This document shows, piece after piece, positions 50,825-59,826 of a stretch of DNA of 64,000 nucleotides. The stretch is from Chitinibacter sp. FCG-7. Its GTDB lineage: Bacteria; Pseudomonadota; Gammaproteobacteria; Burkholderiales; Chitinibacteraceae. The notes beneath the pieces were generated by a model. The model worked only from the letters and a program-made list of their open reading frames with translations, did not search any database and was not told the DNA's origin. The stretch spans positions 2,542,001 through 2,606,000 of the forward strand of contig NZ_CP157355.1 of NCBI RefSeq assembly GCF_040047665.1. The letters run 5' to 3'. Position numbers and translations under genes: made by a program. The first letter of the stretch is position 1, and each line of letters opens with the position of its first letter.

Positions 50825-53513
50825 TTGAGGCGAAAAGCAGCCGGAACAGCCATTTCCGGCCTTCTTCCAGCAGCCAGATGCTGGCGGCAACGGCGATGCA
50901 GAGTGGCCAGTCGCTCCACTCCATGCCGTGCGTGGCAAACAGCGCTTGGGCGGGCGGCCAGTGGACGGCGATGATTTGCAGTGCCAGCACGCCCAGCAGC
51001 GATAACCACAACATCCGATTGCTGAAAAAATGCTCGTTCAGCGCGCTGTGGCGTTCATTACGCGCGTTAAATACATTAAAAAACTGAAACAGCACAAAAG
51101 TGGTAAACGCCATCGTCGCGGCGCTTTCCTCACTGCCACTGTTAAGCCCCCACGCCAAAACGCCGAGCGTGCCGACCATCATCGTGCCGCCATAAGCCAG
51201 AATGCGTAGCAGGCGTGGTGGGGTGAGGACGGCTTCGGATTGGCTGCGTGGCGGCTGATTCATAATGTCGGCGCGCGCCGGATCGAGCGCCAGCGAAATG
51301 GCCGGTGGGCCATCCATAATGATGGCGATCCATAAAATCTGGATCGGCGTAAACGGCGCGGGCAAGCCCAGCAGTGGGGCGACAAACACCGTGAGCACTG
51401 CGCCGATGGTCGTTGAGAGCTGAAAGCGCACAAATTTCAGGATATTTTCATACAGCGTGCGCCCCTGATGAATAGCGCTGACAATGGTGGCGAAATTGTC
51501 GTCGGTCAGCACCATCGTCGCGGCTTCCTTGGCGACGGCGCTGCCGTTTTTGCCCATGGCGATGCCGATGTCGGCGGTTTTGAGCGCGGGCGCATCGTTC
51601 ACACCATCGCCCGTCATCGCCACCACATGCGCTTTGGCTTGCAGCGCGGCGACGATTTTCACCTTGTGCACGGGCGAAACGCGGGCAAAGACGGCGATTT
51701 CGTCGACTTTGGCGGCCAGCTCCGCGTCGCTCATGCTGTCCAGCTCGGCGCCGGTGATGCAGTGCCCCCTTAGCCCAAGCTGATTGGCGATGGCCAGCCC
51801 CGTGCTTTGGTGATCGCCCGTGATCATTTTGACGGCAATGCCCGCCTGCTTGCAGTGCGCAATGGCGCTACCCGCTTCCTGACGCGGCGGGTCCTGCAGG
51901 CCGATCAGGCCGAGCAAAGTGAGATGCTGAACGTGCGCCATCTGTGCGGCTTGTTCATGCTGCGGTGCAAACTGTTCTGGCGTTAGCTGGCGGCAGGCAA
52001 TCAGCAAACCGCGCAGGCCTTGAGCGGCCAATTGCTGATAATGCTGCAGCGCCGCTGCGCGCCCGGCCAGATCCATTTGCTGCACCTGATCGCCCAGCTG
52101 AATGTGGCTGCATAAATCGAGCAGTACATCGGGTGCGCCTTTCACATACAGCAGCACGCCCTGCGCGTTGGCATGAAAGGTCGCCATGTATTTATGCTGG
52201 CTATCAAACGGCACTTCGGCCAGCCGTGCCGGGCTGGAGGTGGGGGCGGACAGCTTGCTCGCCAGCACGCGCAAAGCCGCTTCCATCGGGTCGCCAATCA
52301 CTTGTTCGTCGTTCAGATGGCTGTCGTTGCAGGCGGTAAGCGCGCTGCTCAGCACGGAAAAATCCGGCAGCGGGGCGGTGTCTTGCGCGTTGACTTCGCC
52401 TGCGCGCTGATAGCCCTGGCCGCCAATGACAAAATGGCGTTGCTGATACCACAGCGTGCGGGCGGTCATCTGGTTCAGCGTCAGCGTGCCGGTTTTGTCC
52501 GAGCAGATCACTGTGGTGCAGCCCAGCGTTTCCACGCTGGCCAGCCGTTTGACGATGGCGTGCCGCTTGGCCATCTGGTGCATGCCCAGCGCCAGCGTCA
52601 CCGTGACGACCACCGGCAGTCCTTCCGGAATGGCCGCGACGCCCAGCGCGATGGTGTTGATGACGATATGCGCCAGTTGTTCGCCGCGCAGCCATTCGAG
52701 CACCGCCAGCATGCCCACCAGCACAATGGCGATCAGGCCGAGTTTTTTGCCCAGCCGGTCGAGCTGCTCCTGCAGTGGCGTCGGCGCTTCCCGGCTATTG
52801 GCCAGCGCCAGCGAAATTTGCCCCATTTCGCTCGCCAGCCCCGTGGCGCTCACCATCATTTCGGCCCGGCCACGCGTTAGCAGCGTGTTCATGTAGGCCA
52901 TATTGTGCCGCTCGGCCAGCGTGGTGTGCAGGTTGAGCGCCGCGCTGGCTTCTTTGCGCGTCGGGATTGATTCGCCGGTGAGTGTTGATTCGTCAATTTC
53001 CAGCCCGGCCGCCACGATAATCCGCCCATCGGCAGGGACGCGATCACCCGCCTCCAATAGCACAATATCGCCGGGCACCAGCTCGCTGGCATCGACGCTG
53101 CAGCGCAAGCCGTCCCGGCGTACGCAAGCTTGCGGTGGCAGCATGGCCTTGAGCGCCGACAGGCTTTGCTCGGCGCGATATTCCTGATAAAAGCTCACCA
53201 GCGCATTGATCAGCACCACGGTCAGGATGATGGCGGCGTCTTTCAGATTGCCGATCAGCGCCGAGAGCAGCGCTGCGCCAAGCAGCACCAGAATCAGCGC
53301 GCTGCGAAACTGGCTAATCAGCACCCGCCAGCGGCTGCGGATGGCCGTTTGTGGCAGTGTATTGTCGCCAAATACGCTGCGCTGCTGCCGTACTGCGGCG
53401 GCATCCAGCCCTTGCGCGGGCGTGACGCCCAATCGCGTGCTAATCTCATCGACATCCAGCGCATGCGCGTGGCTGAGTGCGGGCGGGTGTGCGGAAACGG
53501 ATGGAATGGGCAT
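50817..53513 (-). CDS. P-type cation-transporting ATPase, Ca2+/Mg2+-like (PMR1/SERCA-related P2)
   Basis: The 898-residue ATPase has the N-terminal cation-ATPase domain, an A-domain with LTGESIP, M4 AAIPEGLPVVVTVTLA, the phosphorylation site CSDKTGTLTLNQM, MITGDH and TGDGVNDAPALK. The six C-terminal segments include WIAIIMDGPPAISLALDP and FFNVFNARNE. PEGLP in M4 and NARNE in M6 resemble secretory-pathway Ca2+/Mn2+ pumps, but ion choice cannot be fixed. ATG 53511-53513 is taken as start. Its stop lies in a 49-bp palindrome. It is monocistronic. Confidence 0.9.
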   Translation of the reverse strand: MPIPSVSAHPPALSHAHALDVDEISTRLGVTPAQGLDAAAVRQQRSVFGDNTLPQTAIRSRWRVLISQFRSALILVLLGAALLSALIGNLKDAAIILTVVLINALVSFYQEYRAEQSLSALKAMLPPQACVRRDGLRCSVDASELVPGDIVLLEAGDRVPADGRIIVAAGLEIDESTLTGESIPTRKEASAALNLHTTLAERHNMAYMNTLLTRGRAEMMVSATGLASEMGQISLALANSREAPTPLQEQLDRLGKKLGLIAIVLVGMLAVLEWLRGEQLAHIVINTIALGVAAIPEGLPVVVTVTLALGMHQMAKRHAIVKRLASVETLGCTTVICSDKTGTLTLNQMTARTLWYQQRHFVIGGQGYQRAGEVNAQDTAPLPDFSVLSSALTACNDSHLNDEQVIGDPMEAALRVLASKLSAPTSSPARLAEVPFDSQHKYMATFHANAQGVLLYVKGAPDVLLDLCSHIQLGDQVQQMDLAGRAAALQHYQQLAAQGLRGLLIACRQLTPEQFAPQHEQAAQMAHVQHLTLLGLIGLQDPPRQEAGSAIAHCKQAGIAVKMITGDHQSTGLAIANQLGLRGHCITGAELDSMSDAELAAKVDEIAVFARVSPVHKVKIVAALQAKAHVVAMTGDGVNDAPALKTADIGIAMGKNGSAVAKEAATMVLTDDNFATIVSAIHQGRTLYENILKFVRFQLSTTIGAVLTVFVAPLLGLPAPFTPIQILWIAIIMDGPPAISLALDPARADIMNQPPRSQSEAVLTPPRLLRILAYGGTMMVGTLGVLAWGLNSGSEESAATMAFTTFVLFQFFNVFNARNERHSALNEHFFSNRMLWLSLLGVLALQIIAVHWPPAQALFATHGMEWSDWPLCIAVAASIWLLEEGRKWLFRLLFASRV

Positions 53514-53631
53514 GATGAGCAAGAGCCAAAGCGCAGATGATTCAGTTTAGCCCCCGGCGGCGCTTTGGGCTGCTGAATCTGCTCTGGGCGTGCAGTGATG
53601 GTGTAGTCGATAAATTGAGTGGGGTATGTGT

Positions 53632-54438
53632 ATGAAGAGCAAGTTGATTATTGGCTATATGGCAATACTGCTGCTGGGTATCTCAATGTCATTGCGCGCA
53701 GAATATGTCGAGACCTTTACGCCCCGGCACCAGCTGGCGACGCAGCTGGCTGCGGCCTTGCAGGACGCTTTTCCGGCAGCGGCGGTGCGCTCATTTTCCG
53801 GCCAGATTATTATCACTGCGCCTAACGAAGCCAGCTACCGGAAAATTCGAGCGCTGGCCGCGCAGCTGGATCAGCCAGTGCGCAGTTTAACAATCACCGT
53901 CGAGCAGCGCTCGCTGGCCGAGCGGCAGGTGCAGGCGCTTGATGCACAAGGCCAGGTGGTGATCGGTACTCAGGGGAGCGAGGCCCGGCTTGATCTTGGG
54001 CTGGAGCAGCAACACAGCCGCACCACGGCTGTTAGTCAGCAGACTTTGCGCACGCTCGATGGTGGTACGGCGATGATTATGCTGGGGCAGCAGCGTTTTG
54101 TGCCGCAACTGAGCTTTATCCACCGCCCGGTTTACCAGATACGCCAATACGGCGGCGTCTGGCAGGTGGCGGGCAGCGGCTTTTATGTCGCCCCAGCCTT
54201 GCTCGGCGATCAGCGCATCAGCCTGAAAATTGCCCCGCAGGCCAGCAGCTTGCAGCGCGATGGCCGCGTGAATGTGCATGAGGTGTATAGCGAAGTGGAA
54301 GGGCGGCTGGGCGAATGGCTGCCGATTGGCGAGACGCAGGCCGAAAGCTCCAGTGATCGACGCCGCCTGGCCGGGGTCGATCAGCGCGCCAGTCAGACGC
54401 GTTACAGTGTCTGGGTTAAGGTTGAACTGGCGCAGTAA
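53632..54438 (+). CDS. Secreted protein with secretin N-domain-like region
   Basis: The 268-residue precursor has a signal peptide (KLIIGYMAILLLGISMSLRA) and a segment YVETFTPRHQLATQLAAALQDAF...SGQIIITAPNEASYRKIRALAAQLDQPVRSLTITVEQRS. The latter resembles the short alpha/beta N-domains of secretins and FlgI/BON-like folds. The remainder is beta-rich and unassigned. It may act at the outer membrane. Start ATG 53632 follows GAGTGGGG; ATG 53626 is too close. It is convergent with lpxH and overlaps it by 23 bases. Confidence 0.6.
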   Translation: MKSKLIIGYMAILLLGISMSLRAEYVETFTPRHQLATQLAAALQDAFPAAAVRSFSGQIIITAPNEASYRKIRALAAQLDQPVRSLTITVEQRSLAERQVQALDAQGQVVIGTQGSEARLDLGLEQQHSRTTAVSQQTLRTLDGGTAMIMLGQQRFVPQLSFIHRPVYQIRQYGGVWQVAGSGFYVAPALLGDQRISLKIAPQASSLQRDGRVNVHEVYSEVEGRLGEWLPIGETQAESSSDRRRLAGVDQRASQTRYSVWVKVELAQ

Positions 54439-55165
54439 GCGGATGGCCATCGAGCCGGTGCAGGCTGAGTGTGCTGCCATCCAGTTGCAGATAGCCGCCT
54501 TGCCCCTGATGCCAGTCGGGCAAGACATAGCGCGTACCTGATGGGTATATGTGTACAGCTGGCTTGTGTGTATGGCCGTGGATCAATACCCTGCTGGTGT
54601 ATTTTTGCATTGCGGCCTCAATCGCGGCATCGTTCACATCCATGATCATCATGGCTTTGTGCTGGTTCATCGCTTGCGATTTCTGCCGCAATTTGGCCGC
54701 TTCGCGGTCGCGAATCCGGCGTGGCAGATGCAGCCAGATCCATTGCACCAGCCGGTTGCGCGCCAGCTTGCGATAGCGCTGATAGGCCAGATCGTCGGTG
54801 CAATACGCATCGCCATGCGCCAGCAGCAACGCTTGCCCGGCAGGATTGATCACGCTCGGGTCGGCAATAATGCGCAGGCGCGCCTCGCGGGCAAAGCGCT
54901 GGCCGGGCAGAAAATCGCGGTTGCCTGGCATAAAGTACAGCGCCACCCCGCTGTCGGCCAGTTGCGCCAGCTCGCGCGCTATCTCGCCATAAAAGGTGTC
55001 GTCCAGCTGATCGTCGCCCAGCCAGTATTCAAATAGATCGCCCAGGATATACAGCGCTTGCGCCTGCTTGGCGGTGCGCGCCAGAAAATGCCGAAATGCC
55101 GCTACGGTGGCCGGGTCTAGCGGGCTCAGGTGTAAATCCGAGATGAAAAGCGTAGGACGGTTCAT
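54416..55165 (-). CDS. lpxH: LpxH, UDP-2,3-diacylglucosamine pyrophosphatase
   Basis: The 249-residue calcineurin-type phosphoesterase has FISDLHLS (about 6-13), LGDLFEYWLGDD, MPGNRDFLPG, LAHGDAYCTDD and IHGHTHKPAVH, the complete dimetal set of LpxH. It hydrolyses UDP-diacylglucosamine to lipid X in lipid A synthesis at the inner membrane. It lies downstream of ppiB on the same strand, after a terminator, and overlaps the convergent secreted-protein gene. A 49-bp palindrome match covers the HGHTHKP codons. Confidence 0.95.
   Translation of the reverse strand: MNRPTLFISDLHLSPLDPATVAAFRHFLARTAKQAQALYILGDLFEYWLGDDQLDDTFYGEIARELAQLADSGVALYFMPGNRDFLPGQRFAREARLRIIADPSVINPAGQALLLAHGDAYCTDDLAYQRYRKLARNRLVQWIWLHLPRRIRDREAAKLRQKSQAMNQHKAMMIMDVNDAAIEAAMQKYTSRVLIHGHTHKPAVHIYPSGTRYVLPDWHQGQGGYLQLDGSTLSLHRLDGHPLTAPVQP
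54543..54591 (+). repeat. 49-bp GGGTAT-N37-ATACCC match inside lpxH
   Basis: Both hexamers perfect, exact spacing, inner ACAGC. On the coding (minus) strand it encodes RVLIHGHTHKPAVHIYP with AGG, GTA, ACA, CCA and ATA codons. The peptide is family-conserved, so the DNA pattern must have arisen by codon choice. Confidence 0.6.
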
Positions 55166-55178
55166 GGTCTTGGCATGT

Positions 55179-55204
55179 AAAAAAAGCGCGGTGAACCGCG
55201 CTTT
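55179..55204 (-). terminator. Rho-independent terminator after ppiB
   Basis: On the minus strand AAAGCGCGG, TTCA loop, CCGCGCTTT and a T7 tract, 23 bases after the ppiB stop. Confidence 0.93.
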
Positions 55205-55226
55205 GGATCAGATGATGGATCGGTAA

Positions 55227-55730
55227 TTAAGCCAGCACTTCAGCTTTGACGATGATCACGTCTTCTTTGGGTACGTCCTGATGAAAGCCATTGCTACCGG
55301 TTTTCACTTTTTCAATTGCATCTACCACGTCCTGGCCTTCAACCACCGCGCCAAATACCGCGTAGCCCCAGCCTTGTGCTGTTTTGCTGCGGAAATTCAG
55401 GAAGTCGTTGTCGGCTGCATTGATAAAGAACTGCGCCGAAGCCGAATGTGGATCAGGCGTGCGTGCCATGGCGATGGTGTAAATATCGTTTTTCAGACCG
55501 TTGTCCGCTTCATTCTGAATGCTGGCGCGACCGTCTTTTTTCTCTTTCATGCCTGGCGCAAAGCCGCCACCCTGAATCATAAAGCCATCAATCACGCGGT
55601 GGAAAATCGTGCCATCGTAATGGCCGTCGTTCACGTATTGCAGAAAGTTGGCCACGGTAATCGGCGCTTTTTCAGCGTTCAATTCCAGAACGATATCGCC
55701 TTTGCTGGTGCTCAGTTTTACTTTGCTCAT
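55227..55730 (-). CDS. ppiB: Cytoplasmic cyclophilin PpiB
   Basis: The 167-residue peptidyl-prolyl cis-trans isomerase has [19 protein letters not shown] (catalytic Arg and Phe), [16 protein letters not shown] and [19 protein letters not shown]. No signal peptide, so cytoplasmic. It follows the exported paralogue by 36 bases and is closed by a terminator. The two paralogues share most of their core. Confidence 0.96.
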   Translation of the reverse strand: MSKVKLSTSKGDIVLELNAEKAPITVANFLQYVNDGHYDGTIFHRVIDGFMIQGGGFAPGMKEKKDGRASIQNEADNGLKNDIYTIAMARTPDPHSASAQFFINAADNDFLNFRSKTAQGWGYAVFGAVVEGQDVVDAIEKVKTGSNGFHQDVPKEDVIIVKAEVLA

Positions 55731-55766
55731 CAGAGTCTCTCCGGTTGGTATGAAGATGGATTTGTA

Positions 55767-56375
55767 TTATTTGCTGTTTGTTTTTGGTGCCGCGACTTTG
55801 GACGCTGCTTTGCCCGGTTTGGCGGGTAGCTCGCGTGCGCTGATCAGCTTGACGGCTTCGGCGGGTACATCGCCCGGCAGTGTCGGTACTTTGGCGATCT
55901 GGTCGATCACTTCAATCCCGCTGACAATTTTGCCAAAAACGGTGTAGCCCCATTTGTCAAACGAAGGGTAGTTCAGCGAGTCATTATTGACCAGATTGAA
56001 ATAAAACTGGCTGGTGGCCGAGTGCGGTGCGCCGGTGCGCGCCATGGCAATGCTGCCCCGGTCATTTTTCAGGCCTTTCTCGAACGCCATCTGGGCTTCG
56101 TTTTCAATCGCGGCTTTGGTTGGTTTTTGCTCCATTTGCGCGTTAAAACCACCACCCTGGACGACAAAATTATTAATCACACGGTGAAAAACTGTGTCGT
56201 CATAATGCTTGGCTTTGACGTATTGCAGAAAGTTGGCCACCGTTTTGGGCGCGGCTTCCGGGTAAAGCTCGACGACGATTTTGCCCTTGGAGGTCACCAT
56301 TTCGATTTGCGGGTTGGCTGCGAATGCGGCCAGGCTAGAAAGTGCCAGTGCGGCGGCTGCGACAAAGCGTTTCAT
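55767..56375 (-). CDS. ppiA: Periplasmic cyclophilin PpiA-like
   Basis: From ATG 56373-56375 the 202-residue precursor has a signal peptide (KRFVAAAALALSSLAAFAANP), then the cyclophilin core FHRVINNFVVQGGGFNAQM, ARTGAPHSATSQFYFN and YTVFGKIVSGIEVID, with a Lys/Ala/Pro tail. It should fold periplasmic proteins. The open frame runs further upstream to 56540 but covers the divergent coq7 promoter and lacks homology. Operon ppiA-ppiB. Confidence 0.94.
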   Translation of the reverse strand: MKRFVAAAALALSSLAAFAANPQIEMVTSKGKIVVELYPEAAPKTVANFLQYVKAKHYDDTVFHRVINNFVVQGGGFNAQMEQKPTKAAIENEAQMAFEKGLKNDRGSIAMARTGAPHSATSQFYFNLVNNDSLNYPSFDKWGYTVFGKIVSGIEVIDQIAKVPTLPGDVPAEAVKLISARELPAKPGKAASKVAAPKTNSK

Positions 56376-56481
56376 GGGGCGTCCTGCTGATTGAAATTCC
56401 GCAAGGGAATCAAAGATGAAAAATATCAACGAATCATACCACGGCGGCGGTGTAGAATTGTGCGTCTGATGGAGCTCACTC

Positions 56482-57117
56482 ATGTTCAAACTACCCACTC
56501 TGGACCAATTTATTGGCGAATTCGACACGGTTTTGCGCACTCTGGCGGCACCAGCGACGAGTGTTCGCCCCCATCCTGATCGCGAGCTGGCCGAGGCCGA
56601 GCTGAGCGAGGCAGAAAAAACCCACGCAGCGGGCCTGATGCGGGTGAATCATTGCGGCGAAGTGTGCGCTCAGGCGCTGTATCAGGGGCAGGCACTGACT
56701 GCGCGTGAGCCTGCGGCGCGTGAGGCTTTAAAGCAAGCCGCGGCCGAAGAAGTCGAGCATCTGGCCTGGACGCGGCAGCGGCTCGATGAGCTGGGCAGCC
56801 ATCGCAGCCTGCTCAATCCGCTGTGGTACGCCGGCTCGTTTGCCATGGGCGTCACCGCAGGGCTGATTGGCGATAAATGGAATCTGGGCTTTCTGGCCGA
56901 GACCGAGCGCCAGGTGACGGCGCATCTGGAAAGCCATCTGGCGCAGTTGCCCGAGCAGGACGCCAAAAGCCGCGCAATTGTGACGCAAATGGCGATTGAT
57001 GAAACCAGCCACGCCGAGCAGGCGATCGCCCTAGGCGCAGCGCCACTGCCTATGCCGGTGGTGAAGCTGATGAGCGCCACCTCCAAAGTAATGACCAGTT
57101 TGTCCTACCGCATTTAA
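56482..57117 (+). CDS. coq7: Coq7, 2-polyprenyl-3-methyl-6-methoxy-benzoquinol hydroxylase
   Basis: The 211-residue di-iron monooxygenase has the ligand motifs [20 protein letters not shown] (Glu), [19 protein letters not shown] (ExxH) and [16 protein letters not shown] (ExxH). It performs the C6 hydroxylation in aerobic ubiquinone synthesis, the role filled by UbiF in E. coli. Divergent from ppiA. It ends shortly before a 49-bp palindrome and an insertion sequence. Confidence 0.95.
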   Translation: MFKLPTLDQFIGEFDTVLRTLAAPATSVRPHPDRELAEAELSEAEKTHAAGLMRVNHCGEVCAQALYQGQALTAREPAAREALKQAAAEEVEHLAWTRQRLDELGSHRSLLNPLWYAGSFAMGVTAGLIGDKWNLGFLAETERQVTAHLESHLAQLPEQDAKSRAIVTQMAIDETSHAEQAIALGAAPLPMPVVKLMSATSKVMTSLSYRI

Positions 57118-57133
57118 ATCAAGGGCTTGATAG

Positions 57134-57182
57134 GGGTATTGCTCTGTAGCTATTGTTAGTTAATGGCTGTATGGCAATACCC
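57134..57182 (+). repeat. 49-bp palindrome, copy 10
   Basis: GGGGTATTGC/GCAATACCCC arms (perfect 10-bp ends when one flanking base is added), inner CTGTAGC. It begins 16 bases after the coq7 stop and 27 bases before the IS target duplication. Confidence 0.88.
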
Positions 57183-57209
57183 CTATTTATTTGATTCTCG
57201 TCTATCCCA

Positions 57210-57217
57210 TCCGGGTT
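57210..57217. repeat. Left 8-bp target-site duplication of the IS element
   Basis: TCCGGGTT, repeated exactly at 58261-58268 on the other side of the element. Confidence 0.9.
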
Positions 57218-58260
57218 CCTGATTAGGTAGTCACCTCAGCTTTCTTACGCAGCCAGCGTTCGGTTTTTGGTTCGCAAGTTACGGCCGCCGTGAGTAAGTG
57301 CAGGGGCAAGGTGTCCAGTCGAAAGCGGCGATTGAACCGGTAGGCAATCGCTGCTAAATACCGATCCGCATATTTACTAAATGCGAATGCATGATACGTC
57401 CCCGATAAGCTGGTTTTTACATTCCCCAGTACCGTATTGATCCAGTGAAACATCGGCAAATCTTTCGGTTTCCTACCGCCAGCCACATACGGCTGGTGAG
57501 TACAGCCCACTTCGCTGACCGCTGTGAAGCAATACAAGCCATCAGAAATCACCTGCGTACCCGGCGTTAAACACGCCTTCGCCCATTCGATGATGGCTTG
57601 CTGACTAAACCCAGCCACTGGCGTGAGCTTGAGATAGATGGGGTGCTGCTGTTCATCCAGCGAAACCGCCGCCACAAAGGGCACTTTATTTTCCGAACCT
57701 CGCCCAACTTTGCCGCCTGAGCGCTCGCCGCCTAGATAGGCGTCATCGATTTGCACCGTGCCACTGAGCGTATAGGCTGAATCTCGTTGTTGCATGGCCT
57801 GCATGATTTTATGTTGCATCAACCAAGCAGTGCGGTAATTGATGCCGAGCTGCCGTTTCAGTGCCAAGGCCGACAAACCAGTTTTGGCTTCACCAATCAA
57901 ATACAGCGCCAGAAACCAGATCCGCAGTGGTAGCAAGGTTTTTTGCAGCAAGGTGCCTGCGGTGAGCGAGGTTTGTTTGCGACAAGCGGCACATTGGAAC
58001 AGCGGATGAGTGCGGCCCTGAATGCGATAGCAGGCGGTATGCTGGCAATGTGGGCAGCGAAACCCTTGTGGCCATCGGGCCCGTTCCAGCGCGGTACGGC
58101 ACTGATCTTCGGTAGCAAATTGACGATGAAACTCGGGGAGCGATAAACCGGGTTGGAACTGAATGCGATTCATAGCCATGATGTCGACTCCTGATAGGCG
58201 CTACATACTGTCAGTATGATTCAGCAAATCAATGTTTGCTGAGATGGCTACCTAATCAGG
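57218..58260 (-). mobile_element. Complete IS1595-family insertion sequence (1043 bp)
   Basis: It has terminal inverted repeats CCTGATTAGGTAG at 57218 and its complement ending at 58260; about 20 of the first 22 bases match. An intact transposase fills it, and perfect 8-bp duplications TCCGGGTT flank it, the target size of the IS1595 family. An additional palindrome CATACTGTCAGTATG (58204-58218) lies upstream of the transposase start. It appears to be a recent insertion between coq7 and the MFS gene. Confidence 0.95.
57223..58179 (-). CDS. IS1595-family (ISXO2-like) DDE transposase
   Basis: The 318-residue protein has an N-terminal zinc ribbon CPHCQHTACYRIQ...CAACRKQTSLTAGT (about residues 43-70) and then the ISXO2-like catalytic domain. 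That domain includes GTVQIDDAYLGGERSGGK (first Asp), VISDGLYCFTAV (second Asp) and HWINTVLGNVKTSLSGTYHAF (the HxxN-type ending replacing Glu). The full length and intact frame suggest activity. GGAGTC precedes the ATG at 58177-58179. Confidence 0.95.
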   Translation of the reverse strand: MAMNRIQFQPGLSLPEFHRQFATEDQCRTALERARWPQGFRCPHCQHTACYRIQGRTHPLFQCAACRKQTSLTAGTLLQKTLLPLRIWFLALYLIGEAKTGLSALALKRQLGINYRTAWLMQHKIMQAMQQRDSAYTLSGTVQIDDAYLGGERSGGKVGRGSENKVPFVAAVSLDEQQHPIYLKLTPVAGFSQQAIIEWAKACLTPGTQVISDGLYCFTAVSEVGCTHQPYVAGGRKPKDLPMFHWINTVLGNVKTSLSGTYHAFAFSKYADRYLAAIAYRFNRRFRLDTLPLHLLTAAVTCEPKTERWLRKKAEVTT

Positions 58261-58268
58261 TCCGGGTT
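58261..58268. repeat. Right 8-bp target-site duplication of the IS element
   Basis: TCCGGGTT, identical to the copy at 57210-57217. Confidence 0.9.
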
Positions 58269-58401
58269 TGTTGTAGCCTCTGTGTAATAGTGCCTTGTTG
58301 ATTACAGTCAAGATGTGCTCGTAAGCAAAATGGCAATCTAGTCCTGACGCAAAAATCTTTATCAATAAAGACCCGCGCAATTTCAGTGACTGGAGGTCGT
58401 G

Positions 58402-59676
58402 ATGGCTAAGAATCGGTGGTTAATGGCAGCAGCAGGGGTCGGGATTCATATCTCGATTGGCTCCGTGTATGCATGGAGCGTTTTTTCCAAACCTTTGATG
58501 GCGCAATTTGGCTGGAGCCTGAAAGAAGTCGGCTTCACCTTTGGTCTGGCCATCTTTATGCTCGGCATGTCGGCGGCCGTGATGGGGCATGTGGTCGAAA
58601 AACGCGGCCCGCGCTTTTCCGGCACGATTTCGGCCATCTGCTGGTCGCTCGGTTTGCTCGGCGCGGGTTTTGCCGTCTCGATCGGTAATTTATGGATGCT
58701 GTACTTGTGCTACGGCGTACTCGGTGGGGTGGGGCTGGGGACGGGTTATGTCACGCCGGTTTCAACGCTGATGAAATGGTTTCCTGACCGTCGTGGTCTG
58801 GCGACCGGGTTGGCGATCATGGGCTTTGGCTTTGCCTCCTTCTTTGGTGCGCCGCTGATGGCTGAGTTGATCCAGACCGTCGGCATTGCCAATACCTTCT
58901 ACACGCTGGGTATTTTGTACGCGGTGGTGATGTTATCGTCGGCCCGCTATCTGGAGCCGCCACCTGCAGGCTGGAAACCGGCTGGCTTTGAAGAAAGCCA
59001 GGCGTCTGGCAAAGCCAAAGTGGCGATGGATCTGATGCCAATGACGGCTAATGAGGCGGTGAAAACCAAACCGTTCTATGGTTTGTGGATCATGATGTTT
59101 ATTAATATCACTTGCGGGATTGCGGTGATTTCGGTGGCCTCGCCAATGACACAGGAAGTCACTGGCATGAGTCCGTTGGCTGCCGGTGCCGTGGTCGGGA
59201 TGATTGGTCTGTTTAATGGTGGCGGCCGTCTGGTCTGGGCGACGATGTCCGATTATCTGGGGCGCCCGAATACCTACATCACCTTCTTTACCATTGAAGT
59301 AGTGGCATTTTATTTCCTGCCTTCAATGCGCGACGCGCTGGTGTTTCAGGCGGTGCTCTATCTGATCATGACGTGCTACGGCGGCGGCTTCTCTACACTA
59401 CCTGCGTATATCGGTGACTTGTTTGGTACCAAGCAAGTGAGTGCGATCCACGGCTATGTGCTGACCGCCTGGGCAATGGCAGGGCTGGTGGGCTCGTCAT
59501 TCGCGTCCTTCCTGCGTGAAGCATCAGGCAGCTACGCGGCGATGACGGTGGTATTTGCAGTGATCTTCCTGTTTGCTTTTGCCGTATCGGTGGCGATGAA
59601 GCTCTTTGTCAATCGCGAACTGGCGAAAAAGCAGGCGCAACTGGGCGATGTGGCCCTGAGCGCAGCAGGGCGCTAG
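58402..59676 (+). CDS. MFS transporter, OFA (oxalate/formate antiporter) family
   Basis: The 424-residue carrier has twelve predicted helices, the OFA opening GIHISIGSVYAWSVFSKPL (about 15-33), loop 2-3 VVEKRGPRFSG, YGVLGGVGLGTGYVTPVSTLMKWFPDRRGLATG and a second-half NGGGRLVWATMSDYLGRP. OFA members exchange oxalate/formate or take up monocarboxylates such as lactate and pyruvate. The nearby FocA/FdhC gene supports formate-related or other small-acid traffic. GGAGG precedes the ATG. It has its own terminator. Confidence 0.88.
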   Translation: MAKNRWLMAAAGVGIHISIGSVYAWSVFSKPLMAQFGWSLKEVGFTFGLAIFMLGMSAAVMGHVVEKRGPRFSGTISAICWSLGLLGAGFAVSIGNLWMLYLCYGVLGGVGLGTGYVTPVSTLMKWFPDRRGLATGLAIMGFGFASFFGAPLMAELIQTVGIANTFYTLGILYAVVMLSSARYLEPPPAGWKPAGFEESQASGKAKVAMDLMPMTANEAVKTKPFYGLWIMMFINITCGIAVISVASPMTQEVTGMSPLAAGAVVGMIGLFNGGGRLVWATMSDYLGRPNTYITFFTIEVVAFYFLPSMRDALVFQAVLYLIMTCYGGGFSTLPAYIGDLFGTKQVSAIHGYVLTAWAMAGLVGSSFASFLREASGSYAAMTVVFAVIFLFAFAVSVAMKLFVNRELAKKQAQLGDVALSAAGR

Positions 59677-59713
59677 TTCCGGGAGCAGAAGTTTCATAAG
59701 TTTGATTTGCCGC

Positions 59714-59741
59714 AAAAAGAGCCGATTGTTCGGCTCTTTTT
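59714..59741 (+). terminator. Rho-independent terminator after the OFA gene
   Basis: AAAAAGAGCCGA, short loop, TCGGCTCTTTTT, 38 bases after the stop. Confidence 0.95.
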
Positions 59742-59826
59742 GCTGGTTTTAGGTAATTGTGGTGATCTTTTGCGCTGGCTAAGCGCCTAGAATATGATCT
59801 CTGCATGTCTTTGCTGGTAAGAAAAA

